Assembly: GCF_024267675.1 (NCBI RefSeq)
Contig: NZ_JALDYX010000042.1
Location: forward strand, 1 to 32,950
Direction: 5' to 3'
DNA length: 32,950 nt
Source: Marinobacterium sedimentorum
GTDB taxonomy: Bacteria; Pseudomonadota; Gammaproteobacteria; Pseudomonadales; Balneatricaceae
Shown: positions 7,875 to 15,451 of the stretch, in pieces
How the letters are laid out: every line of letters starts with the position of its first letter
Numbering within the stretch: position 1 is the stretch's first letter
Made by a program: the position numbers and the translations under genes
Notes under the pieces: generated by a model
What the model was told of the DNA's origin: nothing
Database searches by the model: none
Seen by the model: only the letters and a program-made list of their open reading frames with translations

Positions 7875-9464
7875 ATGTCCTTTCTCGACCTCGATTTAGA
7901 TCTCGAACTGCAACAGCACCTGATCGAATCCGGCTTTTCAAGCCCGACGCCGATCCAGCAGCAATCCATTCCGCTGACCATCGATGGCCAGGACATCCTT
8001 GCCACAGCCCCAACCGGCAGCGGCAAAACCCTGGCCTTCCTGCTGCCAGCCTTGCAGCACCTGCTGGACCAGCCGCCGCGTACCGGACTGTCGCCGCGGG
8101 TGCTGATTCTGAGCCCGACCCGCGAGCTGGCCAGCCAGATTCTGCGGGTGGTGGAGTCGTTCGCCGCTGAGCTGTCGATGCAATGTGGTCTGATCGTGGG
8201 CGGTATGCCCTACGGCAACCAGAAACAGATTATGGAAGCCGGCATGGATCTGCTGATCTCCACCCCCGGTCGCCTGCTGGAACTGGACGAGAAAGGCTGG
8301 GTTGATCTCAGCGACGTCAACCTGCTGATCATCGACGAAGCCGACCGCATGCTGGATCTGGGCTTTCAGGAACCGCTGAACGAGATTGCCAGCCTGGTGC
8401 CGGTCGAGCATCAGACACTGATGTTCTCCGCCACCCTGGAATCCGCCCCCATCCAGCTGCTGGCCGGCAAGTTGCTCAAGCCCGAAGCCGCCCAGGTTGC
8501 CGTCAGTAACGCCCGCTCCATGGCCGGCAATATCGAGCACAGCATCCTGCGGGCCGATAACGACGAACACAAGCTTGCCCTGTTCAAAGCCCTGATCAGT
8601 GATGAAACCATTGATCAGGCGCTGGTTTTCGTCAATAGCCGCAAGCAGGTCGAACAGTGGGTCGCCATAGTGCGGGCCATGGGCATCATGTGCGACGGCC
8701 TGCACGGCGAGATGGATCAGGGCGACCGCACGCTGCACATGAAGCAGCTGCGCCGGGGCCGGCTCAAGGTTCTGGTGGCGACCGACGTCGCCTCCCGCGG
8801 CCTCGACCTGGCCCATATCAGCCATGTCATCAACCTGAACCTGCCCCTCAAGGCCGACTCCTATATTCACCGGGCCGGGCGCGCCGGTCGTGACGGTTCT
8901 CAGGGCATCGCGGTTTCCATCGTCGATTCCCTCGACTGGCCCCGTGTTGGCCGTATCGAACGCTACCTGCAGCAGCCGCTCAAGCGGCGCAAGATCGAAG
9001 GCCTGGAACCCAGCAAACCCGAACCCCAGGCCAACAAGCAGGCCAAGAAAAGCAAGGCCAAAGCGAAGAAGAAAGCCGACATCAAACCCGGCGTCAAATC
9101 TGGAAAGTCCCGCAAGAAGCTCAAGGGTCCGCGTCCCGCTACACCGCGTCAGCCGGAAGAAGCCGGCGAGCAACGCAGCAGCAGCACCAAGCCCCGCAGT
9201 GCAGGTAGCGGTACTGCCCGCGCGTCGTCCGGCCCTTCGTCCGACAAGGCTCGTACCGGCGGCTCGACTGGTAACAGCGCTAATAGCAGCCGCGGCGACA
9301 GCCGCACGCCAAGCGGTGACGCGCCTCGCAGCGGCAATTCACGCAGCAACACCCGCAGCAACAACCAGAGCAGTGGCCGCAGCGACGGCCCGCGCAGTAC
9401 CGGTGGCCGCACCCAGCAGGGCAGTCGCTCCGGCAGCGGACGTGACAGCAAGAGCCGCAGCTAG
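7875..9464 (+). CDS. DEAD-box ATP-dependent RNA helicase with long low-complexity tail
   Basis: A 529-residue RNA helicase. Core motifs: Q region TPIQQQSIP (25-33), Walker A ATAPTGSGKT (43-52), PTRELA (81-86), TPGR (130-133), DEAD (154-157), SAT (185-187), VATDVASRGLD (301-311) and HRAGRAGRDG (332-341). The block RIERYLQQPLKRRKIEGL (360-377) resembles the SrmB post-core segment. Residues about 385-529 are disordered, first Lys-rich (KKSKAKAKKKAD), then a Ser/Gly/Arg/Asn-rich tail with repeated RS, SG and NS pairs ending DSKSRS. Such tails bind RNA and can favour condensates in other helicases; here that is inference. The gene is divergent from rapA and paralogous to the helicase at 3311-4663. 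Confidence 0.94.
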   Translation: MSFLDLDLDLELQQHLIESGFSSPTPIQQQSIPLTIDGQDILATAPTGSGKTLAFLLPALQHLLDQPPRTGLSPRVLILSPTRELASQILRVVESFAAELSMQCGLIVGGMPYGNQKQIMEAGMDLLISTPGRLLELDEKGWVDLSDVNLLIIDEADRMLDLGFQEPLNEIASLVPVEHQTLMFSATLESAPIQLLAGKLLKPEAAQVAVSNARSMAGNIEHSILRADNDEHKLALFKALISDETIDQALVFVNSRKQVEQWVAIVRAMGIMCDGLHGEMDQGDRTLHMKQLRRGRLKVLVATDVASRGLDLAHISHVINLNLPLKADSYIHRAGRAGRDGSQGIAVSIVDSLDWPRVGRIERYLQQPLKRRKIEGLEPSKPEPQANKQAKKSKAKAKKKADIKPGVKSGKSRKKLKGPRPATPRQPEEAGEQRSSSTKPRSAGSGTARASSGPSSDKARTGGSTGNSANSSRGDSRTPSGDAPRSGNSRSNTRSNNQSSGRSDGPRSTGGRTQQGSRSGSGRDSKSRS

Positions 9465-9499
9465 TCCCACTATCGTCCTGAACATGCAGACACAAGCGT

Positions 9500-9547
9500 A
9501 CAAAGGCATGGATTAAAAGCCCGACAGCTTTTACTCTGTGCCTTTGT
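9500..9547 (+). terminator. Long interrupted hairpin after the second helicase gene
   Basis: Two stacked stems with a matched 5x5 interior loop: ACAAAGGCA (9500-9508) with TGCCTTTGT (9539-9547), and TAAAAGC (9514-9520) with GCTTTTA (9527-9533), closed by a 6-base loop. It lies 36 bases after the helicase stop and probably ends or stabilises that transcript. It buries a GTG at 9546 that could otherwise be read as the start of the next gene, supporting the downstream ATG at 9618. Confidence 0.55.
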
Positions 9548-9617
9548 GTTTGCAATAAAGCTCATCAAACGCCGTCAGATCTGCCAGGACATATTCGCAG
9601 GGAGCGCCAACACGGCC

Positions 9618-10187
9618 ATGACCTTTTCAGCTCACATCAGCGCCTGGCGCCAGCACCGTAGAATTCTTGGCCACACAAGAAGCCGCACCTGGCTGCTGCT
9701 TGCAGCCCTGTGTACCGCCCTGCTGCAGGGCTGTGCCGGAAATGGCGTCACCGAGCCCCCCACCCCAATCTCGGTACAGCCACAGTCCGGCACGGAACAG
9801 CAGACTGTCAGCCAGCTGTACGAGCTGCACCGCCAGTGGCGCGGCACGCCCTATCGTTATGGCGGCAGCAGCCGCAACGGCATCGACTGCTCGGCCCTGA
9901 TCCAGAGTGGCTTTCGCCAGCACTTCAACCAGGAACTGCCACGCACTACTGAAGGCCTGCTGATGGTCGGCGATATCATCAGCGCCGATGAACTGCGCGC
10001 AGGGGACCTGGTGTTTTTCAGAACCGGCAGCTTTGGCCGTCACGCCGGCATCTATATTGAAAACGGCCGCTTTCTGCACGCCTCCACCAGCAAGGGGGTG
10101 ATAATTTCAGACATGAAAAACCCCTACTGGAAACGCCACTACTGGACCGCCCGCAGAATCGAACGGCCCGTCACGACGGATTCCTGA
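9618..10187 (+). CDS. NlpC/P60 family lipoprotein, MepS (Spr)-like peptidoglycan endopeptidase
   Basis: A probable outer-membrane lipoprotein that cuts D-Ala-mDAP crosslinks or related peptidoglycan bonds. From the ATG at 9618 it has 189 residues (E. coli MepS: 188). A basic N-terminus is followed by the hydrophobic stretch WLLLAALCTALLQG and lipobox Cys39. The NlpC/P60 domain spans about 64-185: YRYGGSSRNGIDCSALIQ with catalytic Cys91, then FGRHAGIYIENGRFLHAS with His142 and His154. The end (GVIISDMKNPYWKRHYWTARR) closely follows MepS. GGAG lies 14 bases upstream of the ATG, a loose spacing. A GTG at 9546 would add 24 residues but sits inside a hairpin. Confidence in family is high and in start moderate. 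Confidence 0.93.
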   Translation: MTFSAHISAWRQHRRILGHTRSRTWLLLAALCTALLQGCAGNGVTEPPTPISVQPQSGTEQQTVSQLYELHRQWRGTPYRYGGSSRNGIDCSALIQSGFRQHFNQELPRTTEGLLMVGDIISADELRAGDLVFFRTGSFGRHAGIYIENGRFLHASTSKGVIISDMKNPYWKRHYWTARRIERPVTTDS

Positions 10188-10285
10188 GGGTATTTACGCA
10201 CCCTGCTCAGAATATTTTTCCAGCCCTGTGCGGCTATGCAATAATGGCCGCCCATTCAAGCAATTTGATTTCAAGGTCGGTTAAC

Positions 10286-11146
10286 GTGAGCAACAAGATC
10301 ATCGCATTTCAGGGTTACAAGGGTGCCTATTCGCACCTGTCCTGCGTCCGTGTACATCCGGAAATGGAAGCCTTTGCCTGCGAGAGCTTTAGCGACGCGA
10401 TGTTTATGGTGGAACGGGGAGAAGCGGATCTGGCCATGATCCCGCTGGAAAACTCCACCGCAGGCCGGGTGGAGGAAATCTACCGTCTGATGCCAAAAAC
10501 CGAGCTGCACATCATCGGTGAACACTTTGAGCCGGTGAATCACTGCCTGCTGGGTATTTCCGGCAGCCGCATCGAAGATATCACCGAAGCGGCCTCCCAC
10601 CCCCAGGCGCTGGCCCAGTGCGACACTCACCTCAAGTCCCTCGGCATTGAGCCGGTCGCGAGCCTGGACACTGCAGGCGCGGCCGCGGAACTTGCCGCGG
10701 CCCCCAACAAGCATCAGGCCGCCATTGCCTCGAGCCTGGCCGCCGAGCTCTACGGGCTGGATATACTGCGGGAAAACTTCCAGGACAAGACCGGCAACAC
10801 CACCCGCTTTCTGATTCTGTCCAAAACCAGCCAGATGCCGGTATTTGATCCTGCGGTCATCTTCATGACCTCGATCATGTTCGCCGTGCGCAACATGCCC
10901 GCGGCGCTGTACAAGGCCCTCGGCGGCTTTGCCACCAATGGCGTCAACGCCATCAAGCTCGAAAGCTACATGGCCTCAGACACCATGCAGGCCACCAGCT
11001 TCCACCTGGATGTGGAAGGCCACCCGGATCAGCGCTCCATGCAGTATGCACTGCAGGAACTGGATTTCTTCGCCAAGGATGTGCGCATCATGGGCACCTA
11101 TCCGGCGCACCCGTTCCGCTACCGCAAGGACACCCTGGTCGAATAG
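10286..11146 (+). CDS. pheA: Monofunctional prephenate dehydratase with ACT domain
   Basis: Converts prephenate to phenylpyruvate in phenylalanine synthesis. From GTG at 10286 (MSNKIIAFQGYKGAYSH) it has 286 residues. The catalytic PDT domain covers about 1-185, with AMIPLENSTAGRV and the catalytic NTTRF block (Thr173-Arg174-Phe175). The C-terminal ACT domain (about 199-286) carries ALYKALGGFATNGVN and LESYM, the Phe-binding sites. There is no N-terminal chorismate mutase domain, unlike the bifunctional PheA usual in gammaproteobacteria. The sequence style (AFQGxxGAxSH, ALYKALGGFATNGVN, EGHP) is that of the alphaproteobacterial-type enzyme. An in-frame ATG at 10244 would add 14 residues without family support; AAGG precedes the GTG by about 9 bases. 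Confidence 0.93.
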   Translation: MSNKIIAFQGYKGAYSHLSCVRVHPEMEAFACESFSDAMFMVERGEADLAMIPLENSTAGRVEEIYRLMPKTELHIIGEHFEPVNHCLLGISGSRIEDITEAASHPQALAQCDTHLKSLGIEPVASLDTAGAAAELAAAPNKHQAAIASSLAAELYGLDILRENFQDKTGNTTRFLILSKTSQMPVFDPAVIFMTSIMFAVRNMPAALYKALGGFATNGVNAIKLESYMASDTMQATSFHLDVEGHPDQRSMQYALQELDFFAKDVRIMGTYPAHPFRYRKDTLVE

Positions 11147-11212
11147 ACAAAGTCCCCGGCCCGGGCTACTGCCTGCGGCCGGTCTCTTCGATAACAATCC
11201 GAAATACCGGCC

Positions 11213-11530
11213 TTACTTGTCCGTATCGCTTTTGTTCGACAACTGCCCCAGCACATAGCCCGCAATACCGCTCAGAATTGCCCCGGTGATATTGCCTTCC
11301 AGCCGCCCGGCCAGACTCAGCACCACCGTGGCCGCTATCACGCCCATCACCGTAACGGTTTTGAAAAATGACGGGCTGCGCAGTATATCCATGATATTTT
11401 CCCTGGAATTGGCCACTGCACGCCAGAACAGCCCCCACATCGCCACCAGCCCCACCGTTGCCAGCACCGCCAGGCCCGCGATGTACTCGGGACTCAATTG
11501 CACCGCCTCAATCACTGCTTGCTCTTCCAT
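11213..11530 (-). CDS. Small integral membrane protein, 105 aa, unknown function
   Basis: From the ATG at 11530 (AAGGA 8 bases upstream) the protein has 105 residues. It has three predicted hydrophobic segments: about 17-36 (YIAGLAVLATVGLVAMWGLF), 56-74 (FKTVTVMGVIAATVVLSLA) and 81-97 (ITGAILSGIAGYVLGQL). Its tail is short and polar. Size and spacing recall holin-like or phage-associated small membrane proteins, but no motif decides this and no other phage gene is next to it. It is convergent with the prephenate dehydratase gene, 66 bases apart. A longer in-frame start at 11569 is possible but lacks a ribosome binding site. Confidence 0.72.
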   Translation of the reverse strand: MEEQAVIEAVQLSPEYIAGLAVLATVGLVAMWGLFWRAVANSRENIMDILRSPSFFKTVTVMGVIAATVVLSLAGRLEGNITGAILSGIAGYVLGQLSNKSDTDK

Positions 11531-11700
11531 ACCGTCATCCTTTGCTGCATTGCCGCTGCATCGGGTCACCCATGAGCGTAATCATGGCAAAGTCTGGCGC
11601 AGATTGAAGTGATCGGCGAATGTTGCAGGCATTTGCGGGCCCACCTCGGCTTAGGCATGCAGCGTCGCCCTACCTTCTACATCCCTGTAGTCATGCGCAT

Positions 11701-11850
11701 GACCGCCAGGGATGGTGGGAATCCTGACTTTGCAGGAGCAAAAGTCAGGGGACCGCCAGGGATGGCGAGAATCCTGACTGTGCAGGAGCAAAAGTCAGGG
11801 GACCGCCAGGGATGGTGGAAATCCTGACTGTGCAGGAGCAAAAGTCAGGG
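11701..11850. repeat. Three tandem 50-bp repeats with internal hairpin
   Basis: Units at 11701-11750, 11751-11800 and 11801-11850 each begin GACCGCCAGGGATGG and end GCAAAAGTCAGGG, and differ at only a few positions. Each holds the inverted repeat CCTGACT...AGTCAGG (9-bp stem CCTGACTTT/AAAGTCAGG in the first unit) around a GC-rich loop. The period is exactly 50 with no intervening bases. Confidence 0.97.
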
Positions 11851-11921
11851 ACCGTACATCCTGTACAAACCCTGCTCCTGCGCATCCATGCGCCCGCAGG
11901 ATACGTACGTCCCTGTACATA

Positions 11922-11953
11922 AAAACGGCCGCGCTGGTGGGCGCGGCCGTTTT
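11922..11953 (-). terminator. Intrinsic terminator of the catBCA operon
   Basis: AAAACGGCCGCGC and GCGCGGCCGTTTT form a perfect 13-bp stem with a 6-base loop. On the minus strand it is followed by TTTTTATG, a proper U-run. It lies 52 bases past the catA stop codon. Confidence 0.93.
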
Positions 11954-12005
11954 CGATGGTGCAAACAGACTCTGTGGCCGGTACGGGCGTACCGGCCGCC
12001 TGGTC

Positions 12006-12935
12006 TTAGTCCTGCTTTACACGCGGACGGTTGCTGCGCAGCTCGGCTTCCGGTGCTGCCGCTTTCTGCAGCTGGAAGTCGAAATCCAGCTCAGCGAAGC
12101 GGCCTTCGATACCACGGTCCTTGGCAGCGGCGGCATCGTCGATAAAGCGGATATCACCGACCAGACCATCGCGGGTGGCGTAGGCAAAGTCGTCCCACAG
12201 GAACTCGTCGCCGGCCAGGTTGATCTGGGTGGTCAGATGACGGTGACCCGGTGCAGACACGAAGAAGTGGACGTGTGCCGGGCGCTGACCGTGACGGCCG
12301 AGCTGTGTCAGCACTTCCTGGGTGGTGCCTTCCGGCGGGCAGCCGTAACCGGACGGCACTATGCTGCGCACACGGTAGCGACCTTCAGCATCGGTGACGA
12401 CACGACGACGCAGATTGTAGTCGGACTGGGTGGAGTCGAAGTACGAATAGGTGCCCTTGCTGTTGGCGTGCCAGATATCGACCACGGCGCCGGCCACAGG
12501 CGTGCCATCGGTATCCATAATACGCCCCTGCAGGAACATCACAGGAGCCGGATCGGTGCCGTCGTCCATGCGCGCTTCGCCTTCGGACATAGGCGCGCCA
12601 GCCACGTAGAGCGGGCCTTCGATGGTGCGCGGAGTACCGCCGGTGTGACCCTCTGCTGCGTCCTGAGCATCCAGCAGCAGATCAAAGTAGTGCTCCAGGC
12701 CCAGGCCCGGTACCAGCAGACCAGCTTCGCTGCCGGCGCCCATGCGGTTGAGGTAGTCAATACCCTTCCAAAACTCGTCCTGGGTGACTTCAAGGTCTTC
12801 GATGATCTTGGCGGCATCGTTGACAATGCGCAGGATCAGCTGCTTCATGCGCGGGTTGCCCTGCTCATTGTTCAGGCCAGCGGCCTCATTGAACAGATTC
12901 TGTACCTGTTCGGTGTGAGCCAATTTAATAGTCAT
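12006..12935 (-). CDS. catA: Catechol 1,2-dioxygenase
   Basis: An intradiol, non-haem Fe(III) enzyme that opens catechol to cis,cis-muconate in the cytoplasm. It has 309 residues, the normal length. An N-terminal helical dimerisation domain (about 1-100) is followed by the beta-sandwich catalytic domain beginning TIEGPLYVAGAP. Iron ligands can be read from the family blocks GTYSYFD (Tyr163), PSGYGC (Tyr197) and RPAHVHFF (His221 and His223). The tail after 290 is variable. GAGGAA lies 7 bases before the ATG. It is the last gene of catB-catC-catA, 47 bases after catC, and is followed by a strong terminator. Confidence 0.98.
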   Translation of the reverse strand: MTIKLAHTEQVQNLFNEAAGLNNEQGNPRMKQLILRIVNDAAKIIEDLEVTQDEFWKGIDYLNRMGAGSEAGLLVPGLGLEHYFDLLLDAQDAAEGHTGGTPRTIEGPLYVAGAPMSEGEARMDDGTDPAPVMFLQGRIMDTDGTPVAGAVVDIWHANSKGTYSYFDSTQSDYNLRRRVVTDAEGRYRVRSIVPSGYGCPPEGTTQEVLTQLGRHGQRPAHVHFFVSAPGHRHLTTQINLAGDEFLWDDFAYATRDGLVGDIRFIDDAAAAKDRGIEGRFAELDFDFQLQKAAAPEAELRSNRPRVKQD

Positions 12936-12982
12936 GATGCATTCCTCACTTATTATTTATTTAACTAGGTTAGTACGGCTAA

Positions 12983-13273
12983 TCAACGGTCATCGGCATG
13001 GATGGACGACGCGTGGCGACAGAGTGCCTCGACTTCGATATCCATATAGGGAAACAGCGGCAGCTGCATCAGGATGTCATGCAGCTCCTGGGTGCTGTCG
13101 ACATCGAACAGGCTGTAGTTGGCGTACTGGCCGGCGATACGCCACAGGTGGCGCCACTTGCCCTCGTGCTGCAGGCGCTGCGCCAGCGCCTTCTCTTCAG
13201 CCTTGATCTGCTCGGCCTTGGCAGGATCCATATCCAGGGGGATATTGACGGTCATCTTTACGTGAAACAGCAT
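12983..13273 (-). CDS. catC: Muconolactone delta-isomerase
   Basis: Converts muconolactone to beta-ketoadipate enol-lactone, the third step of the catechol branch of the beta-ketoadipate pathway. It has 96 residues, the standard length for this small ferredoxin-like decameric enzyme. It begins MLFHVKMTVNIPLDMD and contains WRHLWRIAGQYANYSLFDV and LPLFPYMDIEV, all CatC hallmarks. GAGGAG lies about 7 bases before the ATG. It is 23 bases downstream of catB and 47 upstream of catA. Confidence 0.97.
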   Translation of the reverse strand: MLFHVKMTVNIPLDMDPAKAEQIKAEEKALAQRLQHEGKWRHLWRIAGQYANYSLFDVDSTQELHDILMQLPLFPYMDIEVEALCRHASSIHADDR

Positions 13274-13296
13274 TTAAGTATCTCCTCGGGAAAGGG

Positions 13297-14418
13297 TTAT
13301 TTACGGCTGAAGAACGCGAGACGCTCTTCATCGAGGGTCAGGCCAATGCCCGGCGTACTGGGCACCTCAAGCTGGAAATCGCGATACACCGGCGGCTCGG
13401 TGACGATATCTTCGGTCAGCAGCAGCGGGCCAAACAGCTCGGTGTGCCAGGTCAACTTCTTCAGCGTCAGGAAGGCATGGGCGGCGGCAAGCGAGCCGAC
13501 GCTACCTTCCAGCATAGTCGCGCCGTAGAGGCCGATACCGGCGGCCTCGGCGATGGCGGCGGTACGCAGCACGGCCCGCGGGCCACCGTTCTTGGCGATT
13601 TTGAGGGCAAATACCGAAGCCGCGCCCTCGGCCGCCAGATTAAAGGCATCCTCCACGCATTCGATGGATTCGTCCGCCATGATCGGCGCCGGGCTGCGCT
13701 GGTTCAGGCGTACCTGACCGCTGCGGTTATTGCGTGAAATGGGCTGTTCGATCAGATCGATACCGTTGTCACCCAGCTCCTGGCAGGCGCGGATGGCTAC
13801 CGCCTCATCCCAGGCCTGATTGACGTCCACACGCACCGAACCGCGATCCCCCAGGGCCTTCTTGATGGCGATCACATGCTTGAGATCCCGGCTGACTTCG
13901 TTGGCGCCAATCTTGAGCTTGAAGACACGGTGCCTGCGAATATCCAGCATGTGCTCGGCTTCGGCGATATCCTTTTCAGTGTTGCCACTGGCCAGCGTCC
14001 AGGCTACCTCCAGCGAGTCGCGCACGCGGCCGCCCAGCAGCTCACTCACCGCCATGCCAAGGCGCTTGCCCTGGGCATCCAGCAGTGCAGTCTCGATGCC
14101 GGACTTGGCAAAGGTATTGCCCTTGATGGTGCGATCCAGACGCTGCATGGCAGCATTGACGTTACTGGCATCCTGCCCTACCAGCAGAGGTGCGAAGAAA
14201 CGATCAATATTGGTCTTCATGCTGTCCGGGCTTTCATTGCCATAGGCCAGACCGCCAATGGTGGTGGCCTCGCCGATACCTTCAATACCGTCGGCGCAGC
14301 GGATGCGCACTATCACCAGGGTCTGGTGCTGCATGGTGTGCATGGCCAGCTGATGCGGCCGTATCGTTGGCAGATCAACGATGATGGTTTCAACCGACTC
14401 GATCGCGCTAGAAATCAT
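13297..14418 (-). CDS. catB: Muconate cycloisomerase
   Basis: An enolase-superfamily enzyme that lactonises cis,cis-muconate to muconolactone, using a divalent metal (Mn2+ in Pseudomonas). From the ATG at 14418 it has 373 residues, the same as Pseudomonas CatB. All active-site residues known for that enzyme fall at the same numbers: Lys167 and Lys169 (KLK), metal ligands Asp198, Glu224 and Asp249, Lys273 and Glu327. A GTG at 14430 would add four residues; the ATG has GAGTGGG 7 bases upstream and is preferred. It is the first gene of catBCA, divergent from catR, with LysR-type dyads in the shared 130-base spacer. Confidence 0.98.
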   Translation of the reverse strand: MISSAIESVETIIVDLPTIRPHQLAMHTMQHQTLVIVRIRCADGIEGIGEATTIGGLAYGNESPDSMKTNIDRFFAPLLVGQDASNVNAAMQRLDRTIKGNTFAKSGIETALLDAQGKRLGMAVSELLGGRVRDSLEVAWTLASGNTEKDIAEAEHMLDIRRHRVFKLKIGANEVSRDLKHVIAIKKALGDRGSVRVDVNQAWDEAVAIRACQELGDNGIDLIEQPISRNNRSGQVRLNQRSPAPIMADESIECVEDAFNLAAEGAASVFALKIAKNGGPRAVLRTAAIAEAAGIGLYGATMLEGSVGSLAAAHAFLTLKKLTWHTELFGPLLLTEDIVTEPPVYRDFQLEVPSTPGIGLTLDEERLAFFSRK

Positions 14419-14431
14419 TTCAATACCCACT

Positions 14432-14454
14432 CGGTTCTATACTTGCTTGAACCG
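14432..14454 (-). promoter_or_regulatory. Perfect LysR-type box upstream of catB
   Basis: CGGTTC and GAACCG form a perfect 6-bp dyad separated by 11 bases, fitting the T-N11-A LysR box. It ends 14 bases before the catB ATG and touches its ribosome binding site, so binding could repress or position the catB promoter. The bound regulator is inferred to be the neighbouring CatR. Confidence 0.6.
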
Positions 14455-14504
14455 ATACTGGCCTGAAAAAACGCCGGAATCCAATATTGAATTTGTCTGG
14501 TACT

Positions 14505-14519
14505 ATACTCTGCAGGTAT
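14505..14519. promoter_or_regulatory. CatM/BenM-type operator ATAC-N7-GTAT in the catB-catR spacer
   Basis: The exact ATAC-N7-GTAT dyad known as the recognition site of CatM and BenM (Acinetobacter) occurs at 14505-14508 and 14516-14519. It lies 30 bases before the catR ATG and 86 before catB, and overlaps a TATACT -10-like hexamer (14504-14509) that could serve catR. This suggests autoregulation of catR with activation of catB. An imperfect half-site ATAC-N7-GTTC at 14423-14437 overlaps the catB leader. Confidence 0.72.
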
Positions 14520-14548
14520 GAAAAGTCATTCACCGTTATGGAGGTTCA

Positions 14549-15451
14549 ATGGAACTGCGTCACTTGCGCTACTTCCAGGTACTGGCCCAGACACTCAACT
14601 TCACCCGCGCCGCCGAAATGCTGCATATCGCCCAGCCCCCGCTGAGCCGCCAGATACAGCAGCTCGAAGAGGAACTCGGTGTGACCCTTATTGAGCGCAG
14701 CCGGCCGCTGCGCCTGACCGAGGCCGGCCGCTTCTTTCATGAGCACTCCAGCGCCCTGCTCGAACAGCTGACCAAGGTCTGCGACAATACCCAGCGCATT
14801 GGCCAGGGGCGCAAGCGCTGGATGGGGATAGGCTTTGCTCCCTCCACCCTCTATGGCGTGCTGCCGCAGCTGATCAGCCGCCTGCGCGGCGATGAGGGTA
14901 TCGAGCTTGGCCTGAGCGAGCTGACCACCGTACAGCAGATTGAAGCGCTCAAGGCCGGGCGTATCGACATTGGCTTTGGCCGTATCCATATCGCCGACCC
15001 CAGCATCCTCCAGATCGTGCTGACCGAAGATCCGCTGGTCGCGGCCCTTCCCGCCAATCACCCGCTGCAGGGCAAGACAACCTGCCTTGCGGATCTTGCC
15101 CGCGAGCCCTTCGTGCTCTATCCCGGTAATCCGCGTCCAAGCTACGCCGATCATGTGCTGGAGCTGTTTGCCCGCCACAGCCTGCGGCTGGATGTGGTGC
15201 AGTGGACCAACGAGATGCAGACCGCCATCGGTCTGGTCGCCGCCGGCATAGGCGTGACCCTGGTACCCGCCTCGGTGCAACAGCAGCACCGCCAGGACGT
15301 ACACTACATCCCGCTGCAGGAACAGGACGCAACCTCCCCCATCATTCTCAGCCTGCGCGCCAGCGACAGCTCACCACTGGTCAGCCATTGCCGGGAACTG
15401 ATCGGGGCGTTTCTGGAAGCAGACGGGACGCCATGCGCGGTATTATTTTAA
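14549..15451 (+). CDS. catR: LysR-family transcriptional regulator CatR/BenM-like
   Basis: A 300-residue LysR protein. The N-terminal winged helix-turn-helix (about 1-60) reads MELRHLRYFQVLAQTLNFTRAAEMLHIAQPPLSRQIQQLE in outline, typical of CatR/CatM/BenM. The rest is the periplasmic-binding-protein-like effector domain, which in this group senses cis,cis-muconate (and benzoate in BenM). GGAGG lies 4-5 bases before the ATG. Divergence from catBCA and the dyads between them make it the operon's activator and its own repressor by analogy. Whether it responds to muconate alone or also to benzoate cannot be read from the sequence. Confidence 0.94.
   Translation: MELRHLRYFQVLAQTLNFTRAAEMLHIAQPPLSRQIQQLEEELGVTLIERSRPLRLTEAGRFFHEHSSALLEQLTKVCDNTQRIGQGRKRWMGIGFAPSTLYGVLPQLISRLRGDEGIELGLSELTTVQQIEALKAGRIDIGFGRIHIADPSILQIVLTEDPLVAALPANHPLQGKTTCLADLAREPFVLYPGNPRPSYADHVLELFARHSLRLDVVQWTNEMQTAIGLVAAGIGVTLVPASVQQQHRQDVHYIPLQEQDATSPIILSLRASDSSPLVSHCRELIGAFLEADGTPCAVLF

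Larger units (their letters stand above)
11531..12005. other. 475-base gene-free region rich in repeats
   Basis: No ORF here looks coding. From 11531 to about 11665 it is the promoter side of the small membrane gene and nothing else is recognisable. From 11680 onward it is a chain of structured repeats: an inverted repeat CATCCCTG (11680-11687) with CAGGGATG (11707-11714) enclosing the 12-bp palindrome TCATGCGCATGA (11691-11702), the three 50-bp units at 11701-11850, the palindrome GTACATCCTGTAC near 11854-11866, and the catA terminator. It looks like a REP-type extragenic array. Confidence 0.7.

Noticed and set aside
7938..9173. 411-residue minus-strand ORF
   Set aside because: Mirror of the second DEAD-box helicase, whose frame carries all helicase motifs.
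11701..11850. CRISPR array
   Set aside because: The three 50-bp units are contiguous with no spacers, and no cas genes are present.
11937..12968. 343-residue plus-strand ORF
   Set aside because: Antisense shadow of catA, and it begins within the catBCA terminator.
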